A stretch of 64,000 nt of DNA from Effrenium voratum (taxonomy: Eukaryota; Sar; Dinophyceae; Suessiales; Symbiodiniaceae): NCBI GenBank assembly GCA_963377175.1, contig CAUJNA010001518.1, forward strand, positions 1-64,000, written 5' to 3'. Positions within the stretch are counted from its first letter, which is position 1, and the number at the start of each line of letters is the position of its first letter. Both the position numbers and the translations under genes were made by a program. Positions 42,081 to 54,545 of this stretch are shown here, piece after piece. The notes beneath the pieces were generated by a model. It saw only the letters and a program-made list of their open reading frames with translations. It was not told the origin of the DNA and ran no database searches.

Positions 42081-43501
42081 GTTAAGCCACTTTGGTGGCT
42101 TTCGTTTCGTTTCCCTAACCCCCAAAAAGGTCGCCCCCTCCAAAAACCACATACCCTTCAGAGAGCTCTTTCGTTTCGTCGCCCTTGAAACCGCCGAGCC
42201 ACAGAGAGCTGACGCCGCACGGTTGTTTTTAGGCGCGCGGCCAGTCCATCGCCGCCTGGCGCCTTACGCGCAGCGATGCCAAGAGCACATTCCTCACGCC
42301 TGCGGAGACGTGCCGGGGCCCTTGGGGAACTGGGTGACATGGACGACGAATCCAGTGCTTTGGTCCCTGCGGGAACAAAGTTCATATCTCAGGGCGACCG
42401 CGGTCCATTCCATCAAGGTTGCCAAGCCAATTGGTCACAGCATGAATTTCAGAGCCGGTTGCTAATCGGCAGGCATTTGAGAGCCCCCGGTTGCTACTTG
42501 TGCCAAGTCTTAGGCCTGGAAGATTTGTGCGATAGCGAGTCATGTCTGAGGCGAGGTGGCCAGCATGCTGGTCCAAGTTGCAGTGCCTCAGAGGCGAGGA
42601 CGTGGTTCCGGGCGGGCTGGGGCTCCGGGGGTTTCCGGAGATCCAGTTGACCCTCTCTTCAGCAGTCCAAACCCGGTTATGAAGGAGAAGGCACCGCCCC
42701 AGCCAATAGGTGTGGACATTTTTCGGCACTTTTGATTCTCATGTTGGGCCCTCTTTCGAGGCTTGAGTGTCCAGTTTGTGGGTGTCTCCACATGGGCTGC
42801 GCCGGAATGAGAGAACAGCATGCCGCCAACGTTGGGAGTGGATGTCTTTCAAACTCGTGCACTGCTTGGTTCCCAGGCATGTCCATCGTTTCCATTGAAC
42901 CCACTCGGGGATCTGAGGACAACCCAGACTAGGTCGGATCCCCGTCAATCCATTTGAAGTGGCAACATGGGAGGCTGCCTGCTGTACATGCTGACACAGG
43001 CGATGGCAGAGTTGGGAGTTAGGAACGTCAGAAGCGGGCAATGAGAGCGGGGAGATGACATGCACCACGGACGTCAAATGGTCGGATCCCACTCGAGCAG
43101 TCAACTTTTGAAAAAGCGTTCAGGCGAAGCGCCGCAGAACCTGCTGTGGGAGGCAAGAAGCGCGGACACGCTATTTGAGATGTGACCCTGAACTTCGAAC
43201 AGGGTCTGAAAAAAATGGAATGGGGTCGTGAAGGTTCTTACTAAACTGAGCCAATTTTCTTTCAGAGCATGGGAGATCATGTGCTTGGATATACTAAGCC
43301 CCTTGTATCGTTTTCGAAATTGCCGGGACTCTCGCACGAGTTCACGCCAAACCATCGTATTTTGTGCCTTTTCAGGCACCCATTGAACAGCATTGAGTAG
43401 CTCATCAGCACCGGGACAGTGCTGAAGAACTCAAATCCGACTTGGACGTGGAAGGCTAGAGCGGTCCTCCAGGGTTTTCGGAGTCATTGCAGGAAACGAG
43501 A

Positions 43502-43604
43502 ATGGCTGTGGGTCAAAAATAGGTACCCAAAATGGAACCCTGGTAAATGGAAACATGGACTAAAACCGGCGGTCCCCTGGTGGTTTCATTTTGACCCACA
43601 ACCA
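43502..43604. mobile_element. Family I inverted-repeat element, copy d
   Basis: ATGGCTGTGGGTCAAAAATAG at the left pairs with CATTTTGACCCACAACCA at the right. It includes GGTACCCAAAATGGAACCC and ATGGACTAAAACC. It is the cleanest copy. Confidence 0.85.
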
Positions 43605-43924
43605 AATAGAAACACAGACGGACATGCCCAACAAGAGCCAGATGGGTCACCAAACAAAAAATACCGACACAACGCGAGCCTCAATCAAAATGGTACGTGA
43701 AGGTGAGGAGACAATCCCAACCACGAGCACCTGCGGCCGTGGCAATTCTTTGCCAACATGCATCAAGTTTTGAACATACCATGCTTTCTCTTCCAGGACC
43801 ATTTTTTTTGGTACTAGTTTCCTTAGATTTTGTGTGGTTCACGTTTTTTTCTTCCCCAACCAACCTCTTCGTCTTCCACGTGTTTTTTCCTTTCTCGCGC
43901 GGGTCCTTATTCAGATCTGTGCAG

Positions 43925-44008
43925 GCCCGGGAGGCTCTGTTGATCATGCTCCAGGGCCTGAAGCAGCGGAACGTGGAGCGGGCTCGTGCCGTGTCGAGAT
44001 CGGAGATC
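43925..44008 (+). CDS. Candidate exon with clear splice acceptor
   Basis: A long pyrimidine tract (43840-43900) and CTGTGCAG at 43917-43924 precede AREALLIMLQGLKQRN, VERARAVSRSE. It is helical and matches the style of the large gene. The acceptor is one of the two best in the locus. Confidence 0.5.
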
Positions 44009-44599
44009 CGAGACCTTTCGACCCCGGCAGTTTAGTCTTGTGGGCGGTTTCTCTTTCTTTTTGGAAGCACGAGCATTGCAGAAAGGGGAACTCAAAGCAG
44101 ACAACGCCTCGGAAAAGCCAGTCCTTAACACATGTTCACAGGTACGAAATGAGGTTCATACTGGCTAGACCCAGTGGTGGCTAGAACCCTAGTTTGAGGA
44201 CAATTCAAATTGTAGCCTTCCCAATGTTTGCCTTGCCAAATTTCCCTGCCTCCCTGTCGCTGTCTTCGTGGAAGAGAAGAAGTTGCCCAAGGGACCCCTC
44301 TTGCAGCAACGGGTTTGTAGGGGATCTTCTGCCTTCCAGTTTGTGACTTCACAAGATTGGATGACTCATGGAAAGTGGACTTGAAGGAAATCGAAAGGAC
44401 ACGCGGTTTGACATGCCCCGCGGTTGGAGTCGAATTGTTTTTTGACTCCTGTACGAGTGCGTCACTTGAACTTCTCACGGCTGGTGTCTGCCTTGGCAGC
44501 CGAAAGAAGGACCACTGTCATTTGTTATTGAGGTTATGTTGCAAGAAGGGAGTTTCGCAGCGACCCCGAATGGCTGGTCTCCCTTAGGGTTTCCTATAA

Positions 44600-44720
44600 A
44601 GCTGCGGGTCAAAACTAATGGGATCCCATCTTGGGGTATATAGGTGCACCACCCATTTTAGAACCTATTATAGAGGGGATTGGGATGGGGGGGGGGGTAC
44701 GGGATTTTAACCCATGGCCA
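44600..44720. mobile_element. Family II inverted-repeat element, copy c
   Basis: GCTGCGGGTCAAAACTAATGG at the left and GGATTTTAACCCATGGCC at the right, with an inner poly-G run at about 44688-44697. Confidence 0.75.
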
Positions 44721-45075
44721 TAACATAACCCCCAAGCAGGGGAACCCTTAAGCCAAAGGCGAGCCCATTTCTAACTGGCACGACTTGTTGCGGCTGAAGG
44801 TGGTGTTGCTTGGACTCACAACGGCGGAGCTTCTCACCGGGATTTTTTAGAGCAATGGCTGGACATAGTCCCCTAGATGTTCAAAGGGTCGAAACCATCA
44901 AAACACACACCGGCATGTGTCTTTCTTTGCCCACTTCTTTTTCTTCTTCCTCCTCTTCATTTTTTCGGGGCTTGTTTCAAAGGGACGCCACCAAAAGAGA
45001 CACCTCTGAACCCTCCCCACCCCTCCCCACCCCTCCCCACCCCTCCACCCCCCCCCCTTCCCCCCCGCCGCGCAG

Positions 45076-45148
45076 CCGCGCACGAAAGACGAGGAGCCCA
45101 AGCCTTCGGCGCTCTGCAGCCTGCTGGACTCCGCGGCCCTGCTGTCGG
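45076..45148 (+). CDS. Candidate exon with clear acceptor and donor
   Basis: A C-rich tract with CCCCTCCCCAC repeats and CCGCGCAG at 45068-45075 precedes PRTKDEEPKPSALCSL then LDSAALLS, ending at GTGAGG. Acceptor, open frame and donor all agree on the plus strand. Confidence 0.5.
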
Positions 45149-46252
45149 TGAGGGACACGCCGCTCGGATCGGAAGAGCGGGACAGACGTCCGAGGCGGCT
45201 CAGGTGTTTTTCTTCCTGCCATGGGGCTTTTGAGGGAACCCGTTGGGTGGGTTTAAAGGTTGAAACCAAAAGAAGTTTCGGGGGTCCACATTTGATTCTG
45301 ATTCGGTTCACTTTGGCAGAACCCCCCCCCCAACCGAGCGAACGGGGCAAGTTCGCCGGCATTCCTTTTGGTTCCGTGCTCCATGCGATTGCTTGATGGG
45401 GTTGGGGTCGGGTTGAGAGCTGTCGGTTTGGGGAAACTTGGGGCATGTGGCCATGAAGCAAAGACTCGCTTCAGAGTGAAGCAGGAGCTGTTTCAGGCAG
45501 TCGCACGGGAGTTGGTGAATTCCACCCACAACAGGCGTCAGGCTGAAATGGGCTTTGACTGTCGACTTCAGGCAATGGTTCTACCTGTGCCAGAAGCTTT
45601 TGGCTCGGGGCCCAAGGCTGTGAAGCCAAATTGCTGTGATCTTGATAGGAATCCCTTGTATAACAACACGGATGTTCATCAATTCCCATTCTACGAAGCC
45701 AGCCACAGTACAGGCAATTCCGCACGAAGACCGCAATACCCAAGAAGCTTGCCTCCGGTAAAATGTCCAGCTGGTTTCTTGGAGCTAGGGAGTTCAAAGG
45801 GTGAGTTCTCAAACTCAATGCCGAACACCCGCCCGTGATCCGAGGCTCACCAACCAATTCTGGCAAAGCGGTCTCTAGGCTCCCCAGAGAGCCTTGGGGA
45901 ATCCTTCGATGAGGCGAGCGATTCACCCTTCGCTTCTGGCCCGAAACAAGGCCTGCTACCATCAGATATCATGTGAACGGACAAATCCGTGACTCGATGA
46001 TTTGTCTGGGGAGATAGGGAGCTACCCAGATTTCATCCGCGAAAACCAGAGGCGTGTTCTCTTGAAGAAACCGTCGTAGTTCTGTCCAGGGCTCATGTGC
46101 TTGGTCAGGTTAGCACGTTGCCAGATGGCTATGACATTCAGTCATGAACACCCTCAGACATGGTGGTTGTTATAACTCCCCCCCTCCCTCCTCCCCCCCT
46201 CCTCAATTTTTGATATCCAGCCGCATGGTCCCCAATTTAGATTGGACCCCAA

Positions 46253-46418
46253 GAGCTGCGTCGCCCACTTTTGGTTCAGGCAGACCTTGCCAAAGCCACG
46301 CTCGCGCTTGCGCGCCTGTCCTTCCCGCAGCTCATCGACGCTGGCTCGATGTTCTCCAGGCGCGATGGCGCGATCCGCGCATGTGCGTGGTTGTGGCTGG
46401 AGGCTGCCTGTTCTTCAG
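46253..46418 (+). CDS. Candidate exon, OPR/FASTK-like repeat
   Basis: The frame reads ELRRPLLVQADLAKATL then ALARLSFPQLIDAGSMF and SRRDGAIRACAWLWLE, ending at CAG|GTTGTC. DLAKATLALARLSFPQL has the D-L-A-x-x-x-x-A-L-A-R-L pattern. Confidence 0.5.
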
Positions 46419-46887
46419 GTTGTCCTCAATTGGTTGGATTGGTGGTTTGGATTGGTGGACTTCCTGGTTCTTGTAGCGGGTAAATAGGACACCAACCCGC
46501 AACACCACCAATCCAAACTGCCAATTAGCGGAAGCTGATTTTTGGGGGTGGCTAGGGGGAAGCTGAAAGGACACCGTATTTAGGCTGAGAAACTCAGGCT
46601 TGGTCAACATGTTCATTAGTCTATCGTCCATTCGGGAGGCATATGGAAGAAGTCACAAGTCTCCACAAATTCAGGGGACACGCCCCCAATTTGTCCATGT
46701 TCTCTCGTGATGACCTTATTGAGCCTAGGGTTCCAGCCTTTTATGACTTAAGGTTGAAGGTTGACAGACAAACCCCTGGCTCCATGTTCCTCCTTCATTT
46801 TTCCTCCATCTTCCTCCATTTTTCCGCCATCTCCCCCATTTTTCTTCCAGGTTGATTGCCCCCCACGGGCCACACACCCCCACCGAT

Positions 46888-46985
46888 CCCATGGAGCGCC
46901 GTGAGCGATTGGAACGCCAGGGCGGCCGCGGTGAGATCGCCGCAGGCGGCCTCCGCAGTTCTGGAGGCGCGGATCGCGGAGCGAT
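46888..46985 (+). CDS. Candidate exon
   Basis: The frame reads WSAVSDWNARAAAVRS then PQAASAVLEARIAERS, helical, after a pyrimidine-rich stretch ending TTCCAG at 46851. A competing Arg-rich frame exists. Confidence 0.35.
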
Positions 46986-46994
46986 CATAGACGT

Positions 46995-47114
46995 TCTTTG
47001 TACGTAGCTGATTTTGGCTGGGGAAATCGCTGGGCTCCATTGGTTTATGGCTTATGGTGGTTTTATTCCATTGACCAGGGAGACCCATCTATTTTCAACC
47101 AAAAAGACACCTAT
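46995..47114. mobile_element. Family IV inverted-repeat element, copy c (diverged)
   Basis: The right end, AACCAAAAAGACACCTATGG, and the centre, GGTGGTTTTATTCCATTGACCAGGG, match copies a and b. The left end is not clear. Confidence 0.55.
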
Positions 47115-47713
47115 GGGAATGAGCCCGTGATAGCCCACGCCCTGTATGTGGGTTTCCTTCAAGGGAATTTGTAGGTTTGTTCCCAAACGCGTGGGTTCCC
47201 TACCCATCGCACCAGCGATCTTTGGGCTCAGGCAGCAGCGATCTTCGCGTTGACGGAGCGCAAGCCGCAGGAGAGGGCATAGACATCTTGGAGGCTCCCA
47301 GCCATCCGGTTCCTTGGCATTTCAGCTGTTAGGGTTCAGCGGGGACTTCCATTTAACCCCCATCCGGTTCCTTAGCTTTTTAGATCGGGTTTAGTGGGGA
47401 TTCCATTTAACCCACGAAAAGTTATCAACTTTTGGCAGGGGATCTGAGCGCAGCCCAGACATGGCGTGGATTTGTTTTTTTGCGAGCAAATGGAACAGGT
47501 CAACGTTGATTGATCGAGTTTGTTGGCCGGGCGGATTGCTTGGTCAGTTGCTTGGTCGCTTATTGGCTTGCTCGTCTAGAAAACGGTTTGGATGCGCTTT
47601 TTGTGGATTTCACCGGTTCTTCCCCTTGGCCCTTTTTTAGTACTCTTTTAGTACTCTTTTCATATTCTACCGGGGTGGGTCCACAGATGTGCCGCATCCG
47701 AACCGTATCATAG

Positions 47714-47830
47714 AGCTCTGGTCGGTTGGGTCAGATCCGACGGTCGCGAGGACCTCTCGGCGGCGAAGCTGTCCCCCTTGGTGCTGGCAGTGGACGGCGG
47801 TTTGAGGACGCCCTTCAAATCGCGGTTGGC
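47714..47830 (+). CDS. Candidate exon
   Basis: The frame reads ALVGWVRSDGREDLSAA then KLSPLVLAVDGGLRTP and ends near a GGTTACT donor-like site. Confidence 0.4.
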
Positions 47831-48435
47831 AGGTTACTCGAGCAAAGGACCCAGCCAGAACGCAGGTTTTCAGTAGGTGTCTCAAGATAGGGAACCCCTA
47901 AAAAGGTGTGTTTCCGTTTCTCCATTCAATATTTTTTACTTCAACCCAACCCCAAAACGAATTCCCTCAAAAAAGCCATGCCAGAGTGAAGGGAGTTTGG
48001 ACGTTGGCAACTCGCAGCCGACCCCAGCGCAACGACAAGACCCACGTCAGAAGTATGATCCATTATACATGCCATGTTTTTTCCTCAAGAGCTCCAAGAA
48101 GATAAGCGCGTGTTCTGCTGTAGCCCGACACTGGGCAATGCAAGTATAACGAAGAGGGCTGATGCGCGTTTCCGACAGGGAGTGCGATGCCTCAAGGGTG
48201 TCCACCCATAGCTATCATGTTGCATTGTGCGATAATTTGCATTTGGTCTCGCTGCAGATTTTCAAATCGCTTGGGTGCACTATGTCAAAGCACCTTCCCT
48301 TCTCAGCACAGGTGTCATATCCCTTGTTCTTTGCAAATCGTAGCCATTGCTACACTCCTTGTTGACATGAGCGAGATCTTGTGAATTGGATGACACTGGC
48401 CAGATGACTTGCCGACCCTTGGCCCTTTCGCAGTT

Positions 48436-48516
48436 GCTGCAGCTGATGCTCTTGTCAGAACTTGAGGGCAAGCTATTTGGAGAATCCTTCCAGCCTGAGC
48501 CTTTGGTTTCCATGTA
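48436..48516 (+). CDS. Candidate exon
   Basis: After CCTTTCGCAG the frame reads LLQLMLLSELEGKLFG then ESFQPEPLVSM and a TAG. It could be a short exon whose donor precedes the stop. Confidence 0.35.
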
Positions 48517-51277
48517 GGCGCAATACTAGAGGGGACCCCCAAATGCGCCTGGTTTCCTTTTGGGGTTCTCTGTGTGTGTGTGTGCGGCCCAGCTGAGAGA
48601 GACTCTGCAGCCACTGATGCGACAGGAGCCAGGATGAGAAAGAGGCCTGGGGATGTGAATGGACATTCCTACCCAAAAGCATCACTCGAGCAGCTCGTCA
48701 GACACATCACTCAAGCGGGGTGTCAACCCAAACATGGGTCAAGGACACAACTTTTTTTCTAAGCTAGAACACATCATGCCAAGGGAAACTCGCCCAACAC
48801 ATGGGCCAAAACATGGCTGTTTTCCATTACACCTACAAAAGGTTAGACATGTAGCTGAGGGGGGAAGAACGACCCAGAAAAGTCATGTTTGAAACCTGGA
48901 AAAAGGGACATCTAGAGTAGGACCTCTGATGGATGGGAAGATTGCAGAGCGAGACAAGGTTGGAAGATGACACTCAAACTTTACGCTTGTCGAAGATCAT
49001 GTTATTAGCCCTTGGTTTCATCCAAGATATTGCACCTATGGAAACTGCCACCAAGCCAGTATCTATTATCTTGAAACAGCCTTCTCAGCATACCCTTCTT
49101 TTGTGTTTTTCAGGGTTTTTGAGGGATTAGCCGAGAGTTCTGTAGCATTGCTCTTCTGCCACGCTCCCATCGGGCTCGAAGAATGGCGACAGTTTTTTTG
49201 CATGCTCCCCCAAGGAGGGGGCTGGGTTTCACTCAAGAGCTATGAGCTGCCATGAACGGGGAAACGGACCCAACACCGGAGAGCCTGGGAGTGGAGCTTT
49301 TGTGGAATGGTGTGCAAAACGGTCACCCTGCGTAGTGACCACTTCAAGGGGCAGGAGAGCCGGAGTTTGGGTAGCCTCCATTTCCAAGCATTTGACCGTT
49401 GTTTTGGGGCATGTTCAGTTTTCCTGAAACATTTTAAGTGTTTAAGGCAAGTTCAACATACCCCAAAATCTGGGATTTCGGCTCCCGGGTGTAAAATATT
49501 GGGATATGTTAGATTTGCCTTGAAAACTGGAGGTAAGTAAAACTGAGTATACCGCAAATCTTTGTCAGGGAAGCACAACATGTTGTGCCCAAACAGCACG
49601 AGCGACTTTCTCATGGTGGCCTTGTGAGTGTGCCAACTACCCTTAAATCCTAAAGCCCCTGCTATGACATATATACCCCAAAACCCAAATAGCCAGTTTG
49701 AGAAATGCAAAAAAGAACACAAACAGGAACGGTCTTGGGTTGGAGTATGCTCACAAGGCCTGTTGAAAAAAGCTTAGAAAGATCACATTGCTGGCCGAGA
49801 TGCGCTTGTTTTATGTTCTGGTGAATGTCCGCAATGGAACAAGGGAGGACCCTTCCCATCGGGAGTTTGATCAGTGCAAAGGGAAGGGCAAGAGTTAATG
49901 TCCTTATCTTTTCACAAACATTGCGACTTTCTTCCAACAAGACTTGCTGACATTTTTAGCGCCCAAGGCCTGTACCAGTCGAAACCATGGCATCACTCGG
50001 GTCACTCACCAGCATGGCATGCTTTGAAACTTCAAGGAGATTTGTTCCAGTCCCAGGGAGCCGTCAAGAGTTGATCAGCCTCACCCAACCAAGCTCTGGC
50101 AATATCGTCGATTGGAGCTATCGGGGCACGGCGAAATAAACCGGGGAACACCCACATGGATCTTCACACTGCCTGGGCCGATCTGCCTTTGACCCTTAAG
50201 GCGGAGACCCTGCCGCGCCTCTTTCCCTTCTCTGGGATCCTGGCAGCCCAGGCCACCGGAATGCACCCGATCTCAAAAGGGCAGAGTCAGAACAAGGCGT
50301 CAGCCCCTGTGCCACTTTTTGCGGGGCTCAAACCAGGTGGACACTCCTTCTTTGCGGCATCCGTCGGTGCTTGGGCTTGAATACTTCAAAACGCTCCGGG
50401 GGGGGGGCTGCCTTTGCGTCAAGAGCCGGCTTATTTGCGGAACACGAGAAGTGAGCGGTTCAGCTAACACGAGAGGTGAGCTGTTCAACTCGCATCGATG
50501 GCTTGCGGAAGATGCTTTTCACTACCATGCGCCTGCTGGTGAAGACTCGCAGAAGAACAAGTATTGCACATTGATGCACTTCTGTGCACCAGAAGGGGGG
50601 CCTGTCATCCATGCATGAGAGCTAAGTACGTTTGTTGCAGGCGTGTTTGTCTGAATCTTCTTTCAATTGCGGACTCATCTTCTTTTCGGTAAAAAACAGA
50701 GCCTCACGGTGCCGCGACGCCGTTCTCGCCCAACGCTTCCAAGGGGTTCAGGGGTTGTTGTTCCAATGGCCGTTCTAGTTCCAATGGCCGTTTAGTAAGG
50801 GGTTCAGGGGGAACCTTAGTGGAGATTGTAGTCACCTGTACCCTTACAACCCTACCAAGCGTCAGGCGGCCGACCCGGAGGCTCGCCGGGAGCATTTTTT
50901 TTTTTGAGCGAGCTCCGCCGGGTTTGAAAACCATGTGTGGGTTTTCCTAGGTGGCTATGAGTTTTTGATAGGGAACCACTTCAAAAGTGGTTGGTGGACA
51001 AGAATCCCTTTAGGTCCACCAAAACGCCCCTGATTAGTATGCATACACACCTGGGAAAGGGTGACCATAGTCGTTTGTTTCTGGCTCGTCTTGTGAGGCG
51101 TGTATGTGTTGTTTGTGAGAATGGATCCGATTGGCAATCGCAAGTGCAACACTGATGCGACATTGGAGAAACACATGGTCGATTCCGGAAACAAATGTGC
51201 TAGCTTGCATGGTCGCTGGGCTTGCCCTTCATATGTTCCGGGTCATGACACACAGATCCTTTTAAGAGTAATGCTAC

Positions 51278-51280
<3 letters not shown>

Positions 51281-51329
<49 letters not shown>

Positions 51330-51364
51330 TGTGTGTGCTTGTGTCTGTCTCTGTGTGTGTGTGT
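51281..51364. repeat. (GT)n microsatellite
   Basis: About 80 bases of GT dinucleotides with a few interruptions. Confidence 0.95.
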
Positions 51365-51580
51365 TTCATAGGGTTCCCTTCTCATGTTGGTTTTGAAGGA
51401 GGTCCCCCTACTTGCACACAACCCCACATGTAGTACAGGTAGAGACAAGCAAATAAAGACTTGGCCGCCCGAGGCTGCCTCCAACTGCTGCTAGGTTGTT
51501 GTCGGTGTTCGAGCGGCAACTTCAAAGCAGTGAAGCCGTTGACCACACTTTGAGCTACGAATGACTTGATGGTTCGATAG

Positions 51581-52212
51581 TTATGGAGTTCTTAAGGGGG
51601 GGGGGTGTAAGGGGGGGGGGTAATTTGAAAGCCCCAAGGCTCCCTAGCACTTCCTGGAGCTCCTTAGCAAACCCTAGCGCTCCCTCCCCAAGGACCCCTA
51701 AAGGCCCCTAAAAGATTCTTAGCCTCCCTTAAGCTCCCCAGCCTTCCAAGATTTAAGGTCGTTGGCCCCAGGGCTTTTCGGAACCCCTCAAAGTGAGTTC
51801 CCCAAAGTGAGCCCCAAGTACAGGGTTTACCGAAGTTTTTCGGAACCCCTCAAAACCCTATTCCCTAAGCTTCCCTAAGGCTCCCCCTTCCCTAGGCTTC
51901 CCTAAGCTTCCCTAAGCTTCCCTAAGCTTCCCTAAGGCTCCCTAGGGCTCCCTAGGGCTCCCTAGGGCTCCCTAGGGCTCCCTCGTTTGCGTGCGCGTTC
52001 GTGTTAGTGTGTGTGTGTGTGTGTGTGACTCTGTGTGTGTTTGTGTTTGTGTGTGCGTTTGAGTGTTTGGCGAAGAGCTTTGGGCGGGCAAGCGGCTAAG
52101 CCGGATGAGGGCTGAGCCGGATTCAGTATTTGAACCCTAGGCCTCCCTAGTCCACGCCATTTACTCAAATTTACCCCCCCCCCTTACACCCCCCCCCTTA
52201 AGAACTCCATAA
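51581..52212. mobile_element. 632-bp inverted-repeat transposon with poly-G termini
   Basis: The left end reads TTATGGAGTTCTTAAG, ten G, TGTAA, ten G, TAATTT; the right end is its near-perfect complement. A 5-bp direct duplication GATAG flanks both ends (51576-51580 and 52213-52217). The interior has no ORF. It contains CCCTAAGCTT and CCCTAGGGCT units in tandem (51880-51980) and a GT microsatellite (52009-52070). It is a non-autonomous DNA transposon by structure. Confidence 0.85.
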
Positions 52213-52619
52213 GATAGGCAGCGAATCAGTTGCAATGACCCATCGCCTGTGGTTTCCGTGAAAGGGGACTCCCCAAAACTGGGGTTCTCAGCATGGAACC
52301 AGTTGCAATGAACCCTAAAACCCATCACCTATGGTTTCCCTGAAAGGGGTATCCCCCTGCAACCGGTTCATTGAAATCCACCACCCGGAAGCGGCTGCTT
52401 CCCCTCTCGCAACCAGATGACGCAGAGCGCAGGTCCTCGCCCGCTGGCGATCCGCGGTATCCACGGCCACAGCCATGGCTGCAGCCTCCCGCGGGGCTTC
52501 GCCGCATTTCCAGGACTTGGTGCTTCAGGACGGGTGCAAAAGTGGGGCGTGGCCCGAAACGTGGAGACCTGCCAAGGCAAGCTGAGCATTCTTTACTTCC
52601 GCCTCGTTTTTTGATCTTC

Positions 52620-52760
52620 TTCACGGCCTCTTTCCTTTATTTTTCCCCTGCTGGGCCGAGCATGTGGGACGTGGTGCCAGGCAAGCTGAATCTCTTCTTC
52701 ACAGCCTCTTTGCTTTTTTTTCCTGCTGGTCCGAACATGTGGGACGTAGCTGTGTTTTTT
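52620..52760. repeat. Diverged two-unit tandem duplication
   Basis: TTCTTCACGGCCTCTTTCCTTT...GAGCATGTGGGACGTGG is followed about 75 bases later by TTCTTCACAGCCTCTTTGCTTT...GAACATGTGGGACGTAG. Confidence 0.75.
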
Positions 52761-52959
52761 TGTTTTTGTCAGGAGCCTCGCTTCTTTTTTGGGACATGTC
52801 CGTCAGGAGCTGTCGACTTGGGAGGTGGGATTGGAGACTGATGTTGTTGCAAGGCCCTCAGAGCTCGCCAGACCAGACCAGACTGCTTTGACTGTCTGCC
52901 TTGCGCGGTGCGGCGGTTTTTGCGGTTTGCTGAAGGTGGGGCCAATGACGGTGCCTTTC

Positions 52960-53811
52960 GCCCTGAGCCTCGTGGAGCTTGCCTCCTTTGTAAGGCCGCT
53001 GCTTTTCGGATCGATCCCGAGATCGCGACAAAATCCGACAGGCGGCAAAGGACGGCAGATTCCGACTCTGACATGGAGGATGGCTCTGCTCCGGAGGCCT
53101 GTTGGGCTGAGCGGTAGCTCTCATGTTGGTTTCCATTAGCCCGAAAAAGGGTACCCCTGAAAGCAACTTGCTGGTGCGACAAGTAGGGAATGAGAAATGG
53201 AACGAACCTGGGGCTCCCCTTAAAGGAAGCAAGGGATGATTTTGTTCGGGGTCCTTCCATTTCTCATCGCCTGCCGATCGCAGCAGCAAAAGAGCCGCGG
53301 TCTGTCTGTGACCAGGCTGAGGCCAAGTCGACCTTGCAAGCCAAGAGGCTGGCTCGTCGGAAGCGGCAGGCGCGGGGATCTCAAGTTGAGTGGCGGCTGG
53401 CTCGTCGAAAGCGCCAGGCAGCTGCCCCCAGGAAGCAGGAGAGGGCGTCAGTTGCAGCGTAGGCCCCTGTTTTTTTTTTAGCTGGCGCATGTGTTTTTTT
53501 TGATTTCTCTCGCGGCTGTTTCCTTGCGAAGGTGTTCCAGATCCCTCTGAAGTGAGGCATCTCCGCATCAGTAACACGGGGTGCCAATTGGACAAACAGG
53601 ACACTTTCATTGCCGAAGACGAGATTTCGCTGGCGAGCTTGAGCTCAGAAGCAAGGCCCGAGATGCATGCTAGGTCTGCGAGGTGCGTTTCAAGACTGAA
53701 GCCAGGCACAAGGAACGAAGTGTTTTTCCGTAATTTCCGAGAAAAGATCTTGGTGGACAAGGACATGGTTTCCTTTGGCTTACCTTTACCTTTCTGTGGC
53801 TTCCTTTAGTT
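52960..53811 (+). CDS. Candidate exons, basic repeat region
   Basis: Three coding-like stretches. 53000-53117 has RIDPEIATKSDRRQRTA and SDSDMEDGSAPE before a stop. 53310-53462 has a duplicated basic block RLARRKRQA and ends at a stop. 53540-53811 has VRHLRISNTGCQLDKQ, EDEISLASLSSEARPE and ends at a stop. None has a recognised domain and splicing is unresolved. The basic block could be a nuclear or nucleic-acid contact signal. Confidence 0.3.
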
Positions 53812-54299
53812 GCCTTGTGCTGTTTAACCCCCTTTGCCCAGCCCCCAAACGAACCCATGAATGGTAAGTGAGGTGATTTCGACACTTCGCCTTCACAAAG
53901 ATGGCTTTCTCAAGCGCGCTGGCAGGCCTGAGACCCACATTCTGATTGACCTGCTGACGGATGTCGACTTCTACCACGCTTCTCCCTCGCCGGGTCCCAG
54001 TTTGATCCATTGAACTTTGGACTTTGCGATCCCAGGATTTTCTCTGCTTGCCTTTCAAATAGGCAACGATCAACATTGCCATTGGCTGACCAGGGGTTGT
54101 CTCTGCTTGCCTTTCAAAGAGGCAACGCTCAACATCCAGGGGCTGGAGGCGGCCCATTTTGACCCTTGAAGGTTCTATCGGGAAGAGGCCGGTTCCTGCG
54201 TCCAGGGCGTTTTTTCCGTGCAGTCGGTTTGCATGCCCTGAAGCCTCGGTACGGGACAAAAAGGCGAAACGACCTGGATTGGCATGCCACCCCTCTTCA

Positions 54300-54545
54300 A
54301 TCTTTACATTGTACATGCATCATATCATGTTTCGTTATGTTGTGTGAGTGTGTAATGCCATGTACTGGCATGACATGACCTGTACTGCCATGAAATGCAA
54401 GGTAATGCAATTTTATATGTGATGTGAGCAATTGAACTGCAGTATGCTGCAATGTCTGTGATGCCTGTAATACATGTAATACATGTAATGCATGTAGTAC
54501 AGGTACTGCATGACATGTAGACCATATTACACGTACTAAAGCTAT
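54300..54545. repeat. Degenerate CATGTAATG/TACTGCATG tract
   Basis: About 240 bases of related 6-11 base steps (ATGTAATACATG, TACTGCATGACATG) with many short palindromes. Both strands give only Cys/Thr/His strings. Confidence 0.7.

Noticed and set aside
41485..42465. Ile/Ser/Val-rich ORFs resembling membrane proteins
   Set aside because: They follow the degenerate ATCATT repeat and lack any conserved motif.
44810..45461. ORFs on both strands around the CCCCACCCCTCC tract
   Set aside because: The Pro/Gly-rich products come from the pyrimidine tract; only the short exon at 45076-45148 has supporting splice signals.
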